A DNA stretch of 64,000 nucleotides from Planctomycetota bacterium. GTDB lineage: Bacteria > Planctomycetota > Planctomycetia > Pirellulales > Pirellulaceae. The notes beneath the pieces are model-generated. The model did not search any database. It was not told the DNA's origin and saw only the letters and a program-made list of their open reading frames with translations. The DNA is taken from positions 137,763 through 201,762 of the forward strand of contig JABAAE010000016.1 of the NCBI GenBank assembly GCA_014238905.1, given 5' to 3'. Positions within the stretch are counted from its first letter, which is position 1. Every line of letters begins with the position of its first letter. Positions 26,573 to 35,565 of the stretch are shown here, piece after piece. The position numbers and the translations under genes are program-made.

Positions 26573-28450
26573 TCATTCGATGAAAATAAATTCTCGAGTG
26601 TTCAGTAATGCCCAAATGACATTGCCATATCCGGCCAAACCACTTGCCCGAACTTCTTTGGCAGCGGTTCCACGTTCCACCGAGGTCGGAGCGCGGCTGA
26701 GGAGACTATAAAATATCAAGTCGATCTTTTGGGAATCCTTGGCCCTAACCAATTCATCGTAAATCACCGATCCTTGCTCTAGCATCATGTGAGTGACCGG
26801 CCCGTTAAAAAGTGCGAGCAACTGGGGAACCGTTCCCTCTTCGGAGCCGCCATCGACAATTTGGCGTTTGCTCTGGCCAAACTGCCGCAGGAAATGGCTG
26901 TCCGGCAGCGGTTGTTTTTGCTCTGACGCCCTGCGTAAGACGCGACCCTTGTACATGTATTCCCGCTCGATTTTTCGGTTTTCTGCATTCAGCTGGTCAT
27001 ATTGGCGTGCTTGACTCAATAGACTCTCTGCTGTGGTTCCGGGCTTGATATCCACCGCTGCAATCCACTGGGTATCAGCGGGCCTTAATAGTTCATCTGG
27101 TTTGTCGATGGTAAGAATCAATAATGAATCCCAGACTTGCTCGGCTGTCATGCGGCGAAGGATGGGGCCTGGGAAATGATATTCGGTGGTGGCATGCACC
27201 GGCTCAAAAGTAGAGCCTCGTTGGTAAATTTTTGTATTGAAAAGGATTCTCTGGAACTCTTTTAGGTCATATTTGACACGTTTCATTTCGGCCGTCAGGA
27301 ATTTTGTTAATTCGGGGTTAATCGATTCCGTCTGATCGGTCATGTCATCGACCGGTTCAATCAGTCCCAGTCCAAAGGCTCGCCGCCACATTCTATTGGC
27401 CACGGTCGTGGCAAAACGGTCGTTGCCATGGGTAAGCCATTCTGCAAAGTTTTTCCGCCGATCCTTAGGGTCACTGCTGACGGTTTTTCCAAACAGGACT
27501 CCAGCTTGGACAGGTTGCCCCGGTTTGGCATCTTGGTAAGCGTAATCTTTGGGGTAGCGCAGTAGCTGTTTCGAGTTGTCCCAAACGGCAGCCTGATTCA
27601 GGCGAACCAAACGTCTCATCGAATAAATCTCGTCGGCCTCCTCCATGGCCTTCATCCCCGGGACCTGAGTCTGTTTTCGGTAGTCCCGCGTTTTGGTTCC
27701 CCCGAAAAACGCGGCAAGCTGGTAAAAATCTTTTTGTGCCCATGTGTCGAAGGGGTGGTCATGGCATTGGGCACAACCGATTTGAGTGCCCAGGAAAATT
27801 CTGGTGGTATTGGACAGATTGTCCAAAGGCATTCCTGTATCGCGGAGGAGATAGCCCACGGCAGGATTTTTCCACGATTTTCCTTCGGCGGTCATCATTT
27901 CGCCAACCCAGACGTCAAAGGGTCGGTTTTGGCGAAAGTTGTTTTTCAGCCATTGGGTATAAGGGCGTAGATAGGTGTTGCCGTTGGGTTGATCAACGAC
28001 GCGCATTACGTTTGCCCAGTAGTTGTAGTTGTGGGAGGTATACCCTTCGGAATTGAGCAATTTGTCGATTAGTTTCTGGCGTTTGGAACTGGAGGAGGAT
28101 TTAATAAAAATAGCCGCCTCGCGGCCGGTCGGAATCGCTCCGGTGATATCAAGGTAAATTCTCCGTACAAATGTCGCGTCGCTGATCGGGGGATTGGCTT
28201 TCATCTGCTGTTGCCGCAAATCATTGGCAATTAACTCGTCAATCCTCGCTGCTGACTGTCGCACCGAGGGGAGTTTGGCCGGATCGACCGGCTTGTTGGC
28301 CATCTGTTTTCGATGTTCTGGATTGGTGCCTGGCAATTTTGGTTTTTTGGATTTGCCGGAGGTTCCTTGACCACTGGCTTGCTGGTTTCCAATGGCCAAT
28401 GTTGTTAACAGGGCAATGAGAATGAGATGGCTCAGGAGCTTATAATGCAT
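26573..28450 (-). CDS. DUF1549/DUF1553 exported protein
   Basis: This 625-residue protein has a signal peptide and then the DUF1549 (IDELIANDLRQ...FVRRIYLDITGAIPT) and DUF1553 (GLIEPVDDMTDQT...FNTKIYQRGS) domains. A CxxCH motif occurs in QIGCAQCHDHPFDTW, so a covalently bound heme is possible. With DUF1501 and DUF1080 downstream it forms the three-gene set repeatedly found in planctomycetes, whose biochemical role is unproven but often linked to polysaccharide use. Confidence 0.9.
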   Translation of the reverse strand: MHYKLLSHLILIALLTTLAIGNQQASGQGTSGKSKKPKLPGTNPEHRKQMANKPVDPAKLPSVRQSAARIDELIANDLRQQQMKANPPISDATFVRRIYLDITGAIPTGREAAIFIKSSSSSKRQKLIDKLLNSEGYTSHNYNYWANVMRVVDQPNGNTYLRPYTQWLKNNFRQNRPFDVWVGEMMTAEGKSWKNPAVGYLLRDTGMPLDNLSNTTRIFLGTQIGCAQCHDHPFDTWAQKDFYQLAAFFGGTKTRDYRKQTQVPGMKAMEEADEIYSMRRLVRLNQAAVWDNSKQLLRYPKDYAYQDAKPGQPVQAGVLFGKTVSSDPKDRRKNFAEWLTHGNDRFATTVANRMWRRAFGLGLIEPVDDMTDQTESINPELTKFLTAEMKRVKYDLKEFQRILFNTKIYQRGSTFEPVHATTEYHFPGPILRRMTAEQVWDSLLILTIDKPDELLRPADTQWIAAVDIKPGTTAESLLSQARQYDQLNAENRKIEREYMYKGRVLRRASEQKQPLPDSHFLRQFGQSKRQIVDGGSEEGTVPQLLALFNGPVTHMMLEQGSVIYDELVRAKDSQKIDLIFYSLLSRAPTSVERGTAAKEVRASGLAGYGNVIWALLNTREFIFIE

Positions 28451-28612
28451 TGATTTCAGAGACCAATAAGTGAAGATGACACTCGTTAAAGTTAACAGGA
28501 TTCCTTCGGTTTGGCTAATTTCCGGTTCGATTTGTTGACCCAGATAGCCATAAATCGCTTGGAATCGCTGCGTTGACCAATGGTTTGGACTTCGGTAATA
28601 ATGGAGGGGCTT

Positions 28613-28660
28613 ATGAATATGTTAGCATACGACCCGATCGACCGACTCCTCTGCAGCTGA
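28613..28660 (+). CDS. Putative leu leader peptide
   Basis: A 15-codon frame reads MNMLAYDPIDRLLCS and stops at TGA (28658-28660). A strong GGAGGGG ribosome binding site at 28603-28609 lies just before the ATG. Three of the 15 codons are leucine (TTA, then adjacent CTC CTC at 28646-28651). The frame sits directly before an intrinsic terminator and 92 bases before leuA, the layout of ribosome-mediated attenuation of leucine operons in other bacteria. Confidence 0.5.
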   Translation: MNMLAYDPIDRLLCS

Positions 28661-28693
28661 GGTCGAGGTCCAACGTTCGTCGCGAACATCCCA

Positions 28694-28729
28694 CCCCGCA
28701 GCCACTGTCAGGCTCTGGGGTTTTTTTTT
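28694..28729 (+). terminator. Intrinsic terminator in the leuA leader (candidate attenuator)
   Basis: The arms 28694-28703 and 28711-28720 pair as CCCC/GGGG and AGCC/GGCT around a two-base internal mismatch and a seven-base loop, followed by nine T residues (28721-28729). It lies only 22 bases before the leuA start, so it can only make sense as a conditional terminator. The left arm can alternatively pair with 28656-28662 (GCTGAGG with CCGCAGC, one mismatch) to form an antiterminator. A separate perfect five-pair hairpin (28674-28678 with 28682-28686) lies between. Confidence 0.65.
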
Positions 28730-28751
28730 GAAAATCTACTCCCTCATCAAA

Positions 28752-30314
28752 ATGCCTGAACCCCAAAAAATCAAAATATTCGACACAACGCTTCGAGATG
28801 GTGAACAGTCACCCGGGGCAAGCATGAACCTGACCGAAAAACTGGAAGTGGCTCAGGCGTTGATTGATCTCGGTGTCGACGTGATTGAGGCTGGTTTTCC
28901 AATCGCGTCACCTGGAGATTTCGATGCGGTTCGGGAAATAGCCACCACAATGAAAGGGGCTACCATTTGCGGCCTGGCCAGATGCAATGACAAAGATATT
29001 GATCGGGCATGGGAGGCTCTTAAGCATTCCGAGGACCCTCGAATCCATGTGTTCTTGGCCACCAGTGCCATTCACCGTGAATTCAAACTGCAAATGACGC
29101 CCGAACAGATTATTCATAAAGCGGTCGAGGGCGTTCAGCGAGCGGTGCAGTATTGTGATGACGTCGAGTTTTCACCAGAGGATGCGGCCAGAACCGAGAT
29201 TGATTTTCTTTGTGAGGTGGTCGAAAAAACGATTGCGGCCGGGGCGACCACGGTCAATATTCCGGACACCGTGGGGTACGCCACGCCGAGCCACATGGCC
29301 AGCCATATCAAGGCGTTGGTGGATCGGGTTCCCAATATCGACAAGGCCGTCATCAGCATTCACTGTCACAACGATCTGGGGCTGGCGGTCGCCAACAGCC
29401 TGGCAGCGGTCCAGGAAGGCGCTGGTCAAATTGAATGTACCATCAACGGAATCGGTGAACGGGCGGGAAATACGGCATTGGAAGAAGTCGTGATGGCCAT
29501 GAAAACGCGTTCGGATTTTTTTAACTATCAGACCGGTATTCATACCAACCGATTGGTTCCCACCAGCCGCTTGGTCTCGACGGTGACCGGTATTCAGGTC
29601 CAGAGGAACAAAGCCATTGTTGGCCGGAATGCGTTTGCCCATGAAGCGGGGATTCATCAGGATGGAATGTTAAAGGAGCCCAGTACCTATGAGATCATGC
29701 GACCCGAAGATGTTGGTTTTGCGAAAACAGATCTGGTTTTGGGTAAGCATTCTGGGCGGGCAGCATTAGCGGATCGCGCCAAACAATTGGGATACCGTTT
29801 AACTGGCGAGCAGCTACAGGATGTTTTTACGGCTTTTAAAGAATTGGCAGACCGGAAAAAAGAGGTCTATGACGGAGATATCAGCGCCTTAATCGAAAAC
29901 AAGGTTTACGGAGAGATTGAAGATGTTTGGTCGCTTGTGAATTTCGAGCTGCTAACCCAATCGGGTTCGATGGCAACCATCAAGTTGACCTTGGGAAAAA
30001 AGGGAGAAGAGGTGAGCTGCGAACTAACAGATGGTGACGGACCGATTGATGCAGCCTTTTTGGCCACTGAAAAATTAACCGGCCTTTCATTGGTTTGTAA
30101 AGATTTCCAAGTCCGTTCAGCCACAATCGGCAGGGATGCGCAAGGAGAAGTCATCGTCAGGGTTGAACATGACGGTGAAGAATTCAAGGGCAGGGGAGTT
30201 TCTACCAATACCGTTGAAGCAACCATTACGGCTGTTTTAAATTCGGTAAACCGGATTGAAATAACCAAGAAATTGCGGAGTGAATCCCGCCTCCAACGGA
30301 AAGAGTTCAGCTAG
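28752..30314 (+). CDS. leuA: 2-isopropylmalate synthase
   Basis: LeuA condenses acetyl-CoA with 2-oxoisovalerate, the first committed step of leucine synthesis. The 520-residue protein has FDTTLRDGEQSPGASM at the N-terminus, the HCHNDLGLAVANSLAA metal site, the GERAGNTALEEVVMA segment, and the C-terminal LeuA regulatory domain (about 395-510), which normally gives feedback inhibition by leucine. The start at 28752 fits the family; the in-frame TTG at 28728 lies in the T-run of the attenuator. No leuB/C/D genes are adjacent. Confidence 0.95.
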   Translation: MPEPQKIKIFDTTLRDGEQSPGASMNLTEKLEVAQALIDLGVDVIEAGFPIASPGDFDAVREIATTMKGATICGLARCNDKDIDRAWEALKHSEDPRIHVFLATSAIHREFKLQMTPEQIIHKAVEGVQRAVQYCDDVEFSPEDAARTEIDFLCEVVEKTIAAGATTVNIPDTVGYATPSHMASHIKALVDRVPNIDKAVISIHCHNDLGLAVANSLAAVQEGAGQIECTINGIGERAGNTALEEVVMAMKTRSDFFNYQTGIHTNRLVPTSRLVSTVTGIQVQRNKAIVGRNAFAHEAGIHQDGMLKEPSTYEIMRPEDVGFAKTDLVLGKHSGRAALADRAKQLGYRLTGEQLQDVFTAFKELADRKKEVYDGDISALIENKVYGEIEDVWSLVNFELLTQSGSMATIKLTLGKKGEEVSCELTDGDGPIDAAFLATEKLTGLSLVCKDFQVRSATIGRDAQGEVIVRVEHDGEEFKGRGVSTNTVEATITAVLNSVNRIEITKKLRSESRLQRKEFS

Positions 30315-30470
30315 GCTGGTCAAATGACTGGGCTTCGATTGGGTCCTGTTCGTTAAGACTCAACCACTGGTTCCACACAGGATCGCCCGTGGCAAACATG
30401 CGGCTGAAGGAAGGGCTGAGCCTTGACCGATTTTATTCGGCAATGGGGAGTGGCCTTGATGCGAATTGGC

Positions 30471-30514
30471 GGTGAGCAGGGGATAGGGTGAGCAGGGGAT
30501 AGGGTGAGCAGGGA
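30471..30514. repeat. Intergenic 16-base tandem repeat, 2.75 copies
   Basis: The unit GGTGAGCAGGGGATAG is repeated exactly twice with a 12-base third copy. It lies in the 236-base gap between leuA and the FMN glutamate-synthase-like gene. Confidence 0.9.
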
Positions 30515-30550
30515 TCGAGTTTGATATTTGTCATTAAACGGTAGCCTAGC

Positions 30551-32140
30551 ATGCGGAATGCGTTTGTAGTTGGTGTTCTATTTTTGGTTTTTCTGAGCTT
30601 TTTGGCTGGGATGTTTTTTCCCATTGCGCTCTGGTGCTGGGTTATTTTGGGGCCGCTTGTCCTTTTGGGAATCAGGGATTATTTTCAAACCGAGCATGCC
30701 ATTATCAGGAATTTTCCGGTGTTGGGCCACGTTCGCTATCTGTTTGAATTGATTCGCCCGGAGCTTTATCAGTATTTCGTTGAGAGTGATACCGAAGGGG
30801 TTCCCTTTGGCCGAGATCGCCGCTCGCTCATTTATCAACGCTCCAAAGACGTTCGCGATACGGTCCCCTTTGGCACCAAAGAAGACCTGTACGAAGTTGG
30901 GTATGAGTGGGTGAATCATTCGATGGCCCCTTTGCATCTTAACGCGGCAGATATGCGGCTTCAGATCGGCGGTAAGGATTGCCAACAACCTTACAGTTGC
31001 AGTCTTTTAAATATCTCCGCGATGAGCTTTGGTTCGTTGAGCCGAAATGCTGTCTTGGCTCTCAGCGGAGGAGCCAAAATGGGGGGATTTGCTCACAACA
31101 CCGGCGAAGGTGGCGTTAGTTCCTATCACATCGAGGGGGGGGGCGATTTGATTTGGCAGGTTGGAACCGGTTATTTTGGCTGCCGAAATGACGATGGCAC
31201 ATTTTGTCCGGATCGATTTGCCAAAACCGCGGCCCAACCGAACATCAAAATGATCGAAATCAAGCTGTCTCAAGGTGCCAAGCCAGGGCATGGAGGCATC
31301 CTCCCGGGAACCAAGGTGACCAATGAGATTGCGACGATTCGAGGGGTTCCAGTGGGGCAAGATGTTCTTTCGCCTCCCGGTCACAGTGTGTTTTCCACGC
31401 CCATTGGCTTGCTCGAATTTGTCGCCCAAGTTCAGAAACTAAGCGGTGGAAAACCAGTGGGGATCAAACTTTGCGTTGGCAAACGCCGGGAGTTTCTCGC
31501 GATTTGCAAAGCGATGCGAGAAACCAAAATCACTCCAGATTTTATTGCCGTCGATGGAGGCGAGGGGGGAACGGGTGCGGCCCCGCTGGAATTTTCCAAT
31601 CACATTGGGTCGCCACTCATTCAAGGGCTCATTTTTGTGCAGAATGCTTTAACAGGTTTTTCCTTGCGGGAAGAAATCCGGTTGTTAGCCAGTGGAAAAG
31701 TGAGCTCCGCTTTCGAAATGCTGAAGCTTCTGGCGATTGGAGCGGATGGTTGTTACAGTGCTCGAGCGATGCTGATGGCGGTCGGTTGCATTCAGGCGTT
31801 GAAATGTAATAGTAACCACTGTCCTACTGGGGTTGCCACTCAGAATGAATCGCTGATGGCCGGGTTGGTTCCCTCAGATAAAATCAGGCGGGTGGCAAAC
31901 TATCATCGCGAGACGATCCATAGTTTAAGCGAAATGCTGGGCGCATTGGGCCTTGAAAACGCATCACAGTTGCGACCGTGGCACGTTATGTGTCGGGTTT
32001 CACCTTCCCAAACGCGGCACTACGGGGAGATTTATGAATTTCTGGAGAAGGGGGCGTTGCTTCAGAGAGAATTGCCGGAATCTTTTCAACGTGCCTGCCA
32101 AGCGGCGTCTGCTCAGACGTTTAACCATCGAGAAGCGTGA
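30551..32140 (+). CDS. FMN-binding glutamate synthase family protein
   Basis: This 529-residue protein contains only the central FMN/Fe-S glutamate synthase domain, with an N-terminal membrane-spanning segment pair (about residues 5-45). The domain shows ISAMSFGSLS, HNTGEGGVSSYH, KLSQGAKPGHGG, DGGEGGTGAAP, and the Cys cluster ALKCNSNHCPTGVATQ that binds an iron-sulfur cluster. Neither an amidotransferase domain nor the beta subunit is near, so it is unlikely to be classical GOGAT. Stand-alone members of this family are widespread and their substrate is generally unproven. Confidence 0.88.
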   Translation: MRNAFVVGVLFLVFLSFLAGMFFPIALWCWVILGPLVLLGIRDYFQTEHAIIRNFPVLGHVRYLFELIRPELYQYFVESDTEGVPFGRDRRSLIYQRSKDVRDTVPFGTKEDLYEVGYEWVNHSMAPLHLNAADMRLQIGGKDCQQPYSCSLLNISAMSFGSLSRNAVLALSGGAKMGGFAHNTGEGGVSSYHIEGGGDLIWQVGTGYFGCRNDDGTFCPDRFAKTAAQPNIKMIEIKLSQGAKPGHGGILPGTKVTNEIATIRGVPVGQDVLSPPGHSVFSTPIGLLEFVAQVQKLSGGKPVGIKLCVGKRREFLAICKAMRETKITPDFIAVDGGEGGTGAAPLEFSNHIGSPLIQGLIFVQNALTGFSLREEIRLLASGKVSSAFEMLKLLAIGADGCYSARAMLMAVGCIQALKCNSNHCPTGVATQNESLMAGLVPSDKIRRVANYHRETIHSLSEMLGALGLENASQLRPWHVMCRVSPSQTRHYGEIYEFLEKGALLQRELPESFQRACQAASAQTFNHREA

Positions 32141-32170
32141 CGTGGGGCTGGTGCGTGACGTGGGGCTGGT
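32135..32170. repeat. 18-base tandem duplication at a gene end
   Basis: Two exact copies of an 18-base unit (GCGTGACGTGGGGCTGGT) run from 32135 to 32170. The first copy contains the stop codon of the glutamate-synthase-like gene (32138-32140). Confidence 0.85.
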
Positions 32171-32406
32171 GTTGTGAGAATTCCAGCCGGCAAACCGTGG
32201 AGTCCCATGTTCGTCATTTCACCTTTGCTCTGGCCACATTGCGAGAGATTTGGCTGACCGGTTTGCTTTTCAACGAGCCGGACTGTTGTGGATACCAGAG
32301 TAACACTGACCTCATTCCAGCCCCAGGCTTGATACGCCTCGCCGAGGAAACAGACAAAAGATCTTCCGGGAGGAATTGAGGGTGGAGGACTGAGGAGGAA
32401 CGTTAT

Positions 32407-34956
32407 TTATTGTGAATTCTTGATTCGCAACACTTCCCGCCCGGCGGTTTCCACCAATTTGGGATCACGAGCCCCACGGGCAGCCGCCAACGCCAATTCC
32501 GCAAACTGGAGTTCAAGGTCGGTGTTGGTCGCCTGCTTGGCGCGGTCCATGTATTCAAACGCGGTTCGCGTAATTTCCCTTTTCTGCTCGGGTTTAAGAC
32601 GGTTCTTATTCATCTTCTCAAGAGCTGAAAACGTCTCCTCTTCTAGCGAAATGGTAAACCATTTGTTCATGTCCGAAAGCGCTTGCATTGTGAGTTCGAC
32701 GTCACCGGACTTTCCTGCATAGAAGATGGCCGCTTGGAAAATGGCATGTCGGTCACCAGCGTCGTCGATTCCAGCGACCTTGGTCAACAACGTCTGAGCG
32801 AATGTACCAGCCGCTTTGGTGTTTCTCGAAGCCAGTTTCATTTGGGCATCATATTGGTTCTTAAACTCTTCTTCGGCTGCGGTTGCCTCCTCTTCATTGG
32901 GCAATTTGGATTTTGTAATGAACGAGCTGATCAGGTCGTATTGATCACTTAGAAAAAGGATCAGGTTGTCGGTGTCGCCGCCAATCAGCTTTGCTTCCTC
33001 CCACAACTCCTGTGCTTTTTCTCCGCGGACGGGATCCTCAACGGCTTGTATCGCAAAAACAGCGCCTCGAATAATTCGTGTGTCAGCGGCATCAGGATCC
33101 ATTTCTTTTTCCGCAATTTTCATCGCCAATCCGATTTGTAATTCGCGGGGAGCTTTCTCAAACCGTTGACCACCGGCCCGGTAGATAATCTTCTCTTCAG
33201 ATGACTCGACAATCTTGACTATGTTAGTGTCCGAGAATTTCACTTCATCGAGAGCTTTCAGTTTGCCACATCCTTCCACGACATTGTTCCAAAACTGTTT
33301 ATAGTAGTCTGAAACCGAAACGAGTCGGTCGAGGAGAATTTGGTGCTCCGGCAAGACAGGAAGTTTTCCAGCGTTTTCGATGAGCCTGTTGGCTTCCACG
33401 AAGTTTCGTTCCAAAAGCTTTTGGCGAGCTTGTTGGAGGTAATTACCCAGAGCCGCTACGTCGGAATTTTTTGGTTTGACCGGATCGGGCTCCTTTTTGA
33501 CTGGGGGATCGGTCGTTTTGGGAGCCGTTTCCGGAGTGTCGGTTTTCTTTGGGTCGGTTTCTTTGGGCTCTGTCGGTTCTGGTTTCTCGTTGGCTGGATT
33601 TTCTTTTTTGGAATCTGGAGTATTGTTTTTGTTATCAACCATCCCAACACCATTCTTTTTTGACGTGGGGTCTTTGGGTTGATCGGTGTTGCCGATCCTT
33701 TTTATTTCAGGATCAGCAGGGGGTGGTTTTTGGTTTCCCTGTTCCTTTTTAGCGTCGTTTTTGTCTTTGGTTTCGTCGGTGGTTTGCCCTTGGGCCAAGT
33801 CCGAATCGGCTGGCTGGTCGGAACCACCGCCGCCAAAAATGGCGACATAGGAAACGGCCCCGACGATGATCATCGCCAGGATCGTGCCCCCAATCATCGT
33901 GCTGGTTTTTGATTTGGCGCGATAGTTTTCGGTGTAGAATGTCTTGCGATCGGACAACGCCGGTCGGTCTTCATTCTGATCCGACGGGTTGGTAGCGGAA
34001 ATTTCGGTACCGGCACTGGGGAGCGAAATCGATTGAACACCTGGTTGGAGGGTGTCGATAGCTGTTAGGGCTGGGGGTGGGAGAAATGGCGTTGCTAGAT
34101 GCGTTGGTGAAGCGGTCATTTGGGTTGTCTCTCTGCTTGCGAAGAGAGAAACCGGTGCTGGTACCTGTTTTAAATCAAATTTTTCCCAACAGAGTGTGGG
34201 GTCGATGACCGCTGCCATGGGATCGACCGTGGTCGCCATCACAGGTGAAGTTGAAAAAGACTGTCCAGAAATATTGGTGTCTGAATCAAATGAATCACTT
34301 TCGTCCGGAGCATCCAGCGAGAAAGAGAGTTGGTCGTCAGCCTCTGTACCGGCCCGCTTCCGAGGGCCAACGGACGTCTTCGGTTTTCCAGAAGCTGGCT
34401 GGGGAAGACCAACGGTTTCGGACGGCGTCGGTGGATCTTCTATTGGGCTTGCCTGCTGGTGCTGTTTCACAGTAGCGTTTTTTTTGTCGTGAGATGGTTG
34501 GGACGCGTCGGTGTTTTGATTTTTAGGAAGGCCTTTTGAAGGGGCTGGTAATTGGGATTGAGAACTAGCCTTTTCGGCGGCCGGTGACTGGGCAGGCGGT
34601 GACTGGGCGGCCGGTGACTGGGCAGGCGGTGACTGGGCAGGCGGTGACGGGGCAGGCGGTTGATAGGCAGCGACCGAACTAGGAGGTGATGGACTTTGGT
34701 CAGCCTTGGCGATATTTTCTGCTCGCCGAATCAGTTTTGCCTTGGCATTCTCCAGCTGTTTGACTAAATCTTGCCAACGTTTTGTTTCCTTTTCCGGCTT
34801 GGCCGTCATCAGGTCAGCGATGACAGCACTCGCCAAACGGTCAATTTCGTCGGCACTGGTTTTTTTGTTGATCCCAAAAACCTTACCAAAATCAGGTCGG
34901 CGGGGATCAACTTCTATTCCCAGAAAATGTTGGTAGGGGTTCAGGGGATCTGACAT
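32407..34956 (-). CDS. Planctomycete J-domain-like membrane protein with proline repeats
   Basis: This 849-residue protein begins with a short J-domain-like module seen in many planctomycete proteins (NPYQHFLGIEVDPRRPDFGKVFGI, residues about 6-80). It is followed by a long disordered region with an 'SPPAQ/SPAAQ' repeat (about 97-130), a single membrane helix (about 358-378), a Lys/Pro/Glu/Thr-rich linker, and a helical C-terminal domain (about 525-849). By topology the helical domain should be on the outer side. The HPD tripeptide of true J-domains is absent, so Hsp70 stimulation is not expected. The function is unknown. Confidence 0.75.
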   Translation of the reverse strand: MSDPLNPYQHFLGIEVDPRRPDFGKVFGINKKTSADEIDRLASAVIADLMTAKPEKETKRWQDLVKQLENAKAKLIRRAENIAKADQSPSPPSSVAAYQPPAPSPPAQSPPAQSPAAQSPPAQSPAAEKASSQSQLPAPSKGLPKNQNTDASQPSHDKKNATVKQHQQASPIEDPPTPSETVGLPQPASGKPKTSVGPRKRAGTEADDQLSFSLDAPDESDSFDSDTNISGQSFSTSPVMATTVDPMAAVIDPTLCWEKFDLKQVPAPVSLFASRETTQMTASPTHLATPFLPPPALTAIDTLQPGVQSISLPSAGTEISATNPSDQNEDRPALSDRKTFYTENYRAKSKTSTMIGGTILAMIIVGAVSYVAIFGGGGSDQPADSDLAQGQTTDETKDKNDAKKEQGNQKPPPADPEIKRIGNTDQPKDPTSKKNGVGMVDNKNNTPDSKKENPANEKPEPTEPKETDPKKTDTPETAPKTTDPPVKKEPDPVKPKNSDVAALGNYLQQARQKLLERNFVEANRLIENAGKLPVLPEHQILLDRLVSVSDYYKQFWNNVVEGCGKLKALDEVKFSDTNIVKIVESSEEKIIYRAGGQRFEKAPRELQIGLAMKIAEKEMDPDAADTRIIRGAVFAIQAVEDPVRGEKAQELWEEAKLIGGDTDNLILFLSDQYDLISSFITKSKLPNEEEATAAEEEFKNQYDAQMKLASRNTKAAGTFAQTLLTKVAGIDDAGDRHAIFQAAIFYAGKSGDVELTMQALSDMNKWFTISLEEETFSALEKMNKNRLKPEQKREITRTAFEYMDRAKQATNTDLELQFAELALAAARGARDPKLVETAGREVLRIKNSQ

Positions 34957-35565
34957 GGGGTAGATTTCGATGACGGAGGAATTCTACATACTTATTGCAA
35001 AAGATGGGCTCAAAGTACTCAATGGAATCGGTTAGTTACAGCGTTGGAACGGCCAGTTTCTCGTAATTCCACATAAATGACGCATTTATCCTTTGACACT
35101 ATACGTTTTTCCGAGGCCTTTCGCGATGGAAATTGCGTGGTTGATCAAAGATTGTTCCGTTCTTCTTGGACAGAAAAAGGAAAACTTTTGGAGATAAATA
35201 GAAAAATCTTTGAAACATCATCCTGGATGCTCCGTTACAACCTTCAGCGGGCGTACCAGAGTCTGAAGGATGTGCCAGGGAGTCGAGAATTCTCAGTCCC
35301 GTTTAGGTTTTAGTTGTGTTTGCTCGAGGAACCGATCCGGGAACTGATTTCGCAACAAAACGTCGGAGTTGCCGGATGACCTTTTCAAATTGCTTTTCCA
35401 AAATGGCAAATATTTGTTCTAATTCAAACGACTGAAGCAGACAGATTTTCGGCACAATTTTCCCGGCACAATTTTCCCGGCACAATAACGGGCGGACGCT
35501 TTTTTTGATTCTTTTACTCTTTAGATAAGACAACATCGATTGGGGTTGACTGACTTCGCCCAGAG
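34957..35565. other. Intergenic region between divergent large genes
   Basis: These 609 bases separate the J-domain-like gene from the alpha-2-macroglobulin gene. A 78-codon plus-strand frame (35077-35313) has no ribosome binding site or recognisable family. A 14-base tandem repeat lies at 35450-35487. The rest is unremarkable. Confidence 0.45.
35450..35487. repeat. Intergenic 14-base tandem repeat, 2.7 copies
   Basis: The unit CGGCACAATTTTCC occurs twice in full (35450-35463, 35464-35477) with a 10-base third copy. It lies about 80 bases before the alpha-2-macroglobulin start. Confidence 0.88.
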
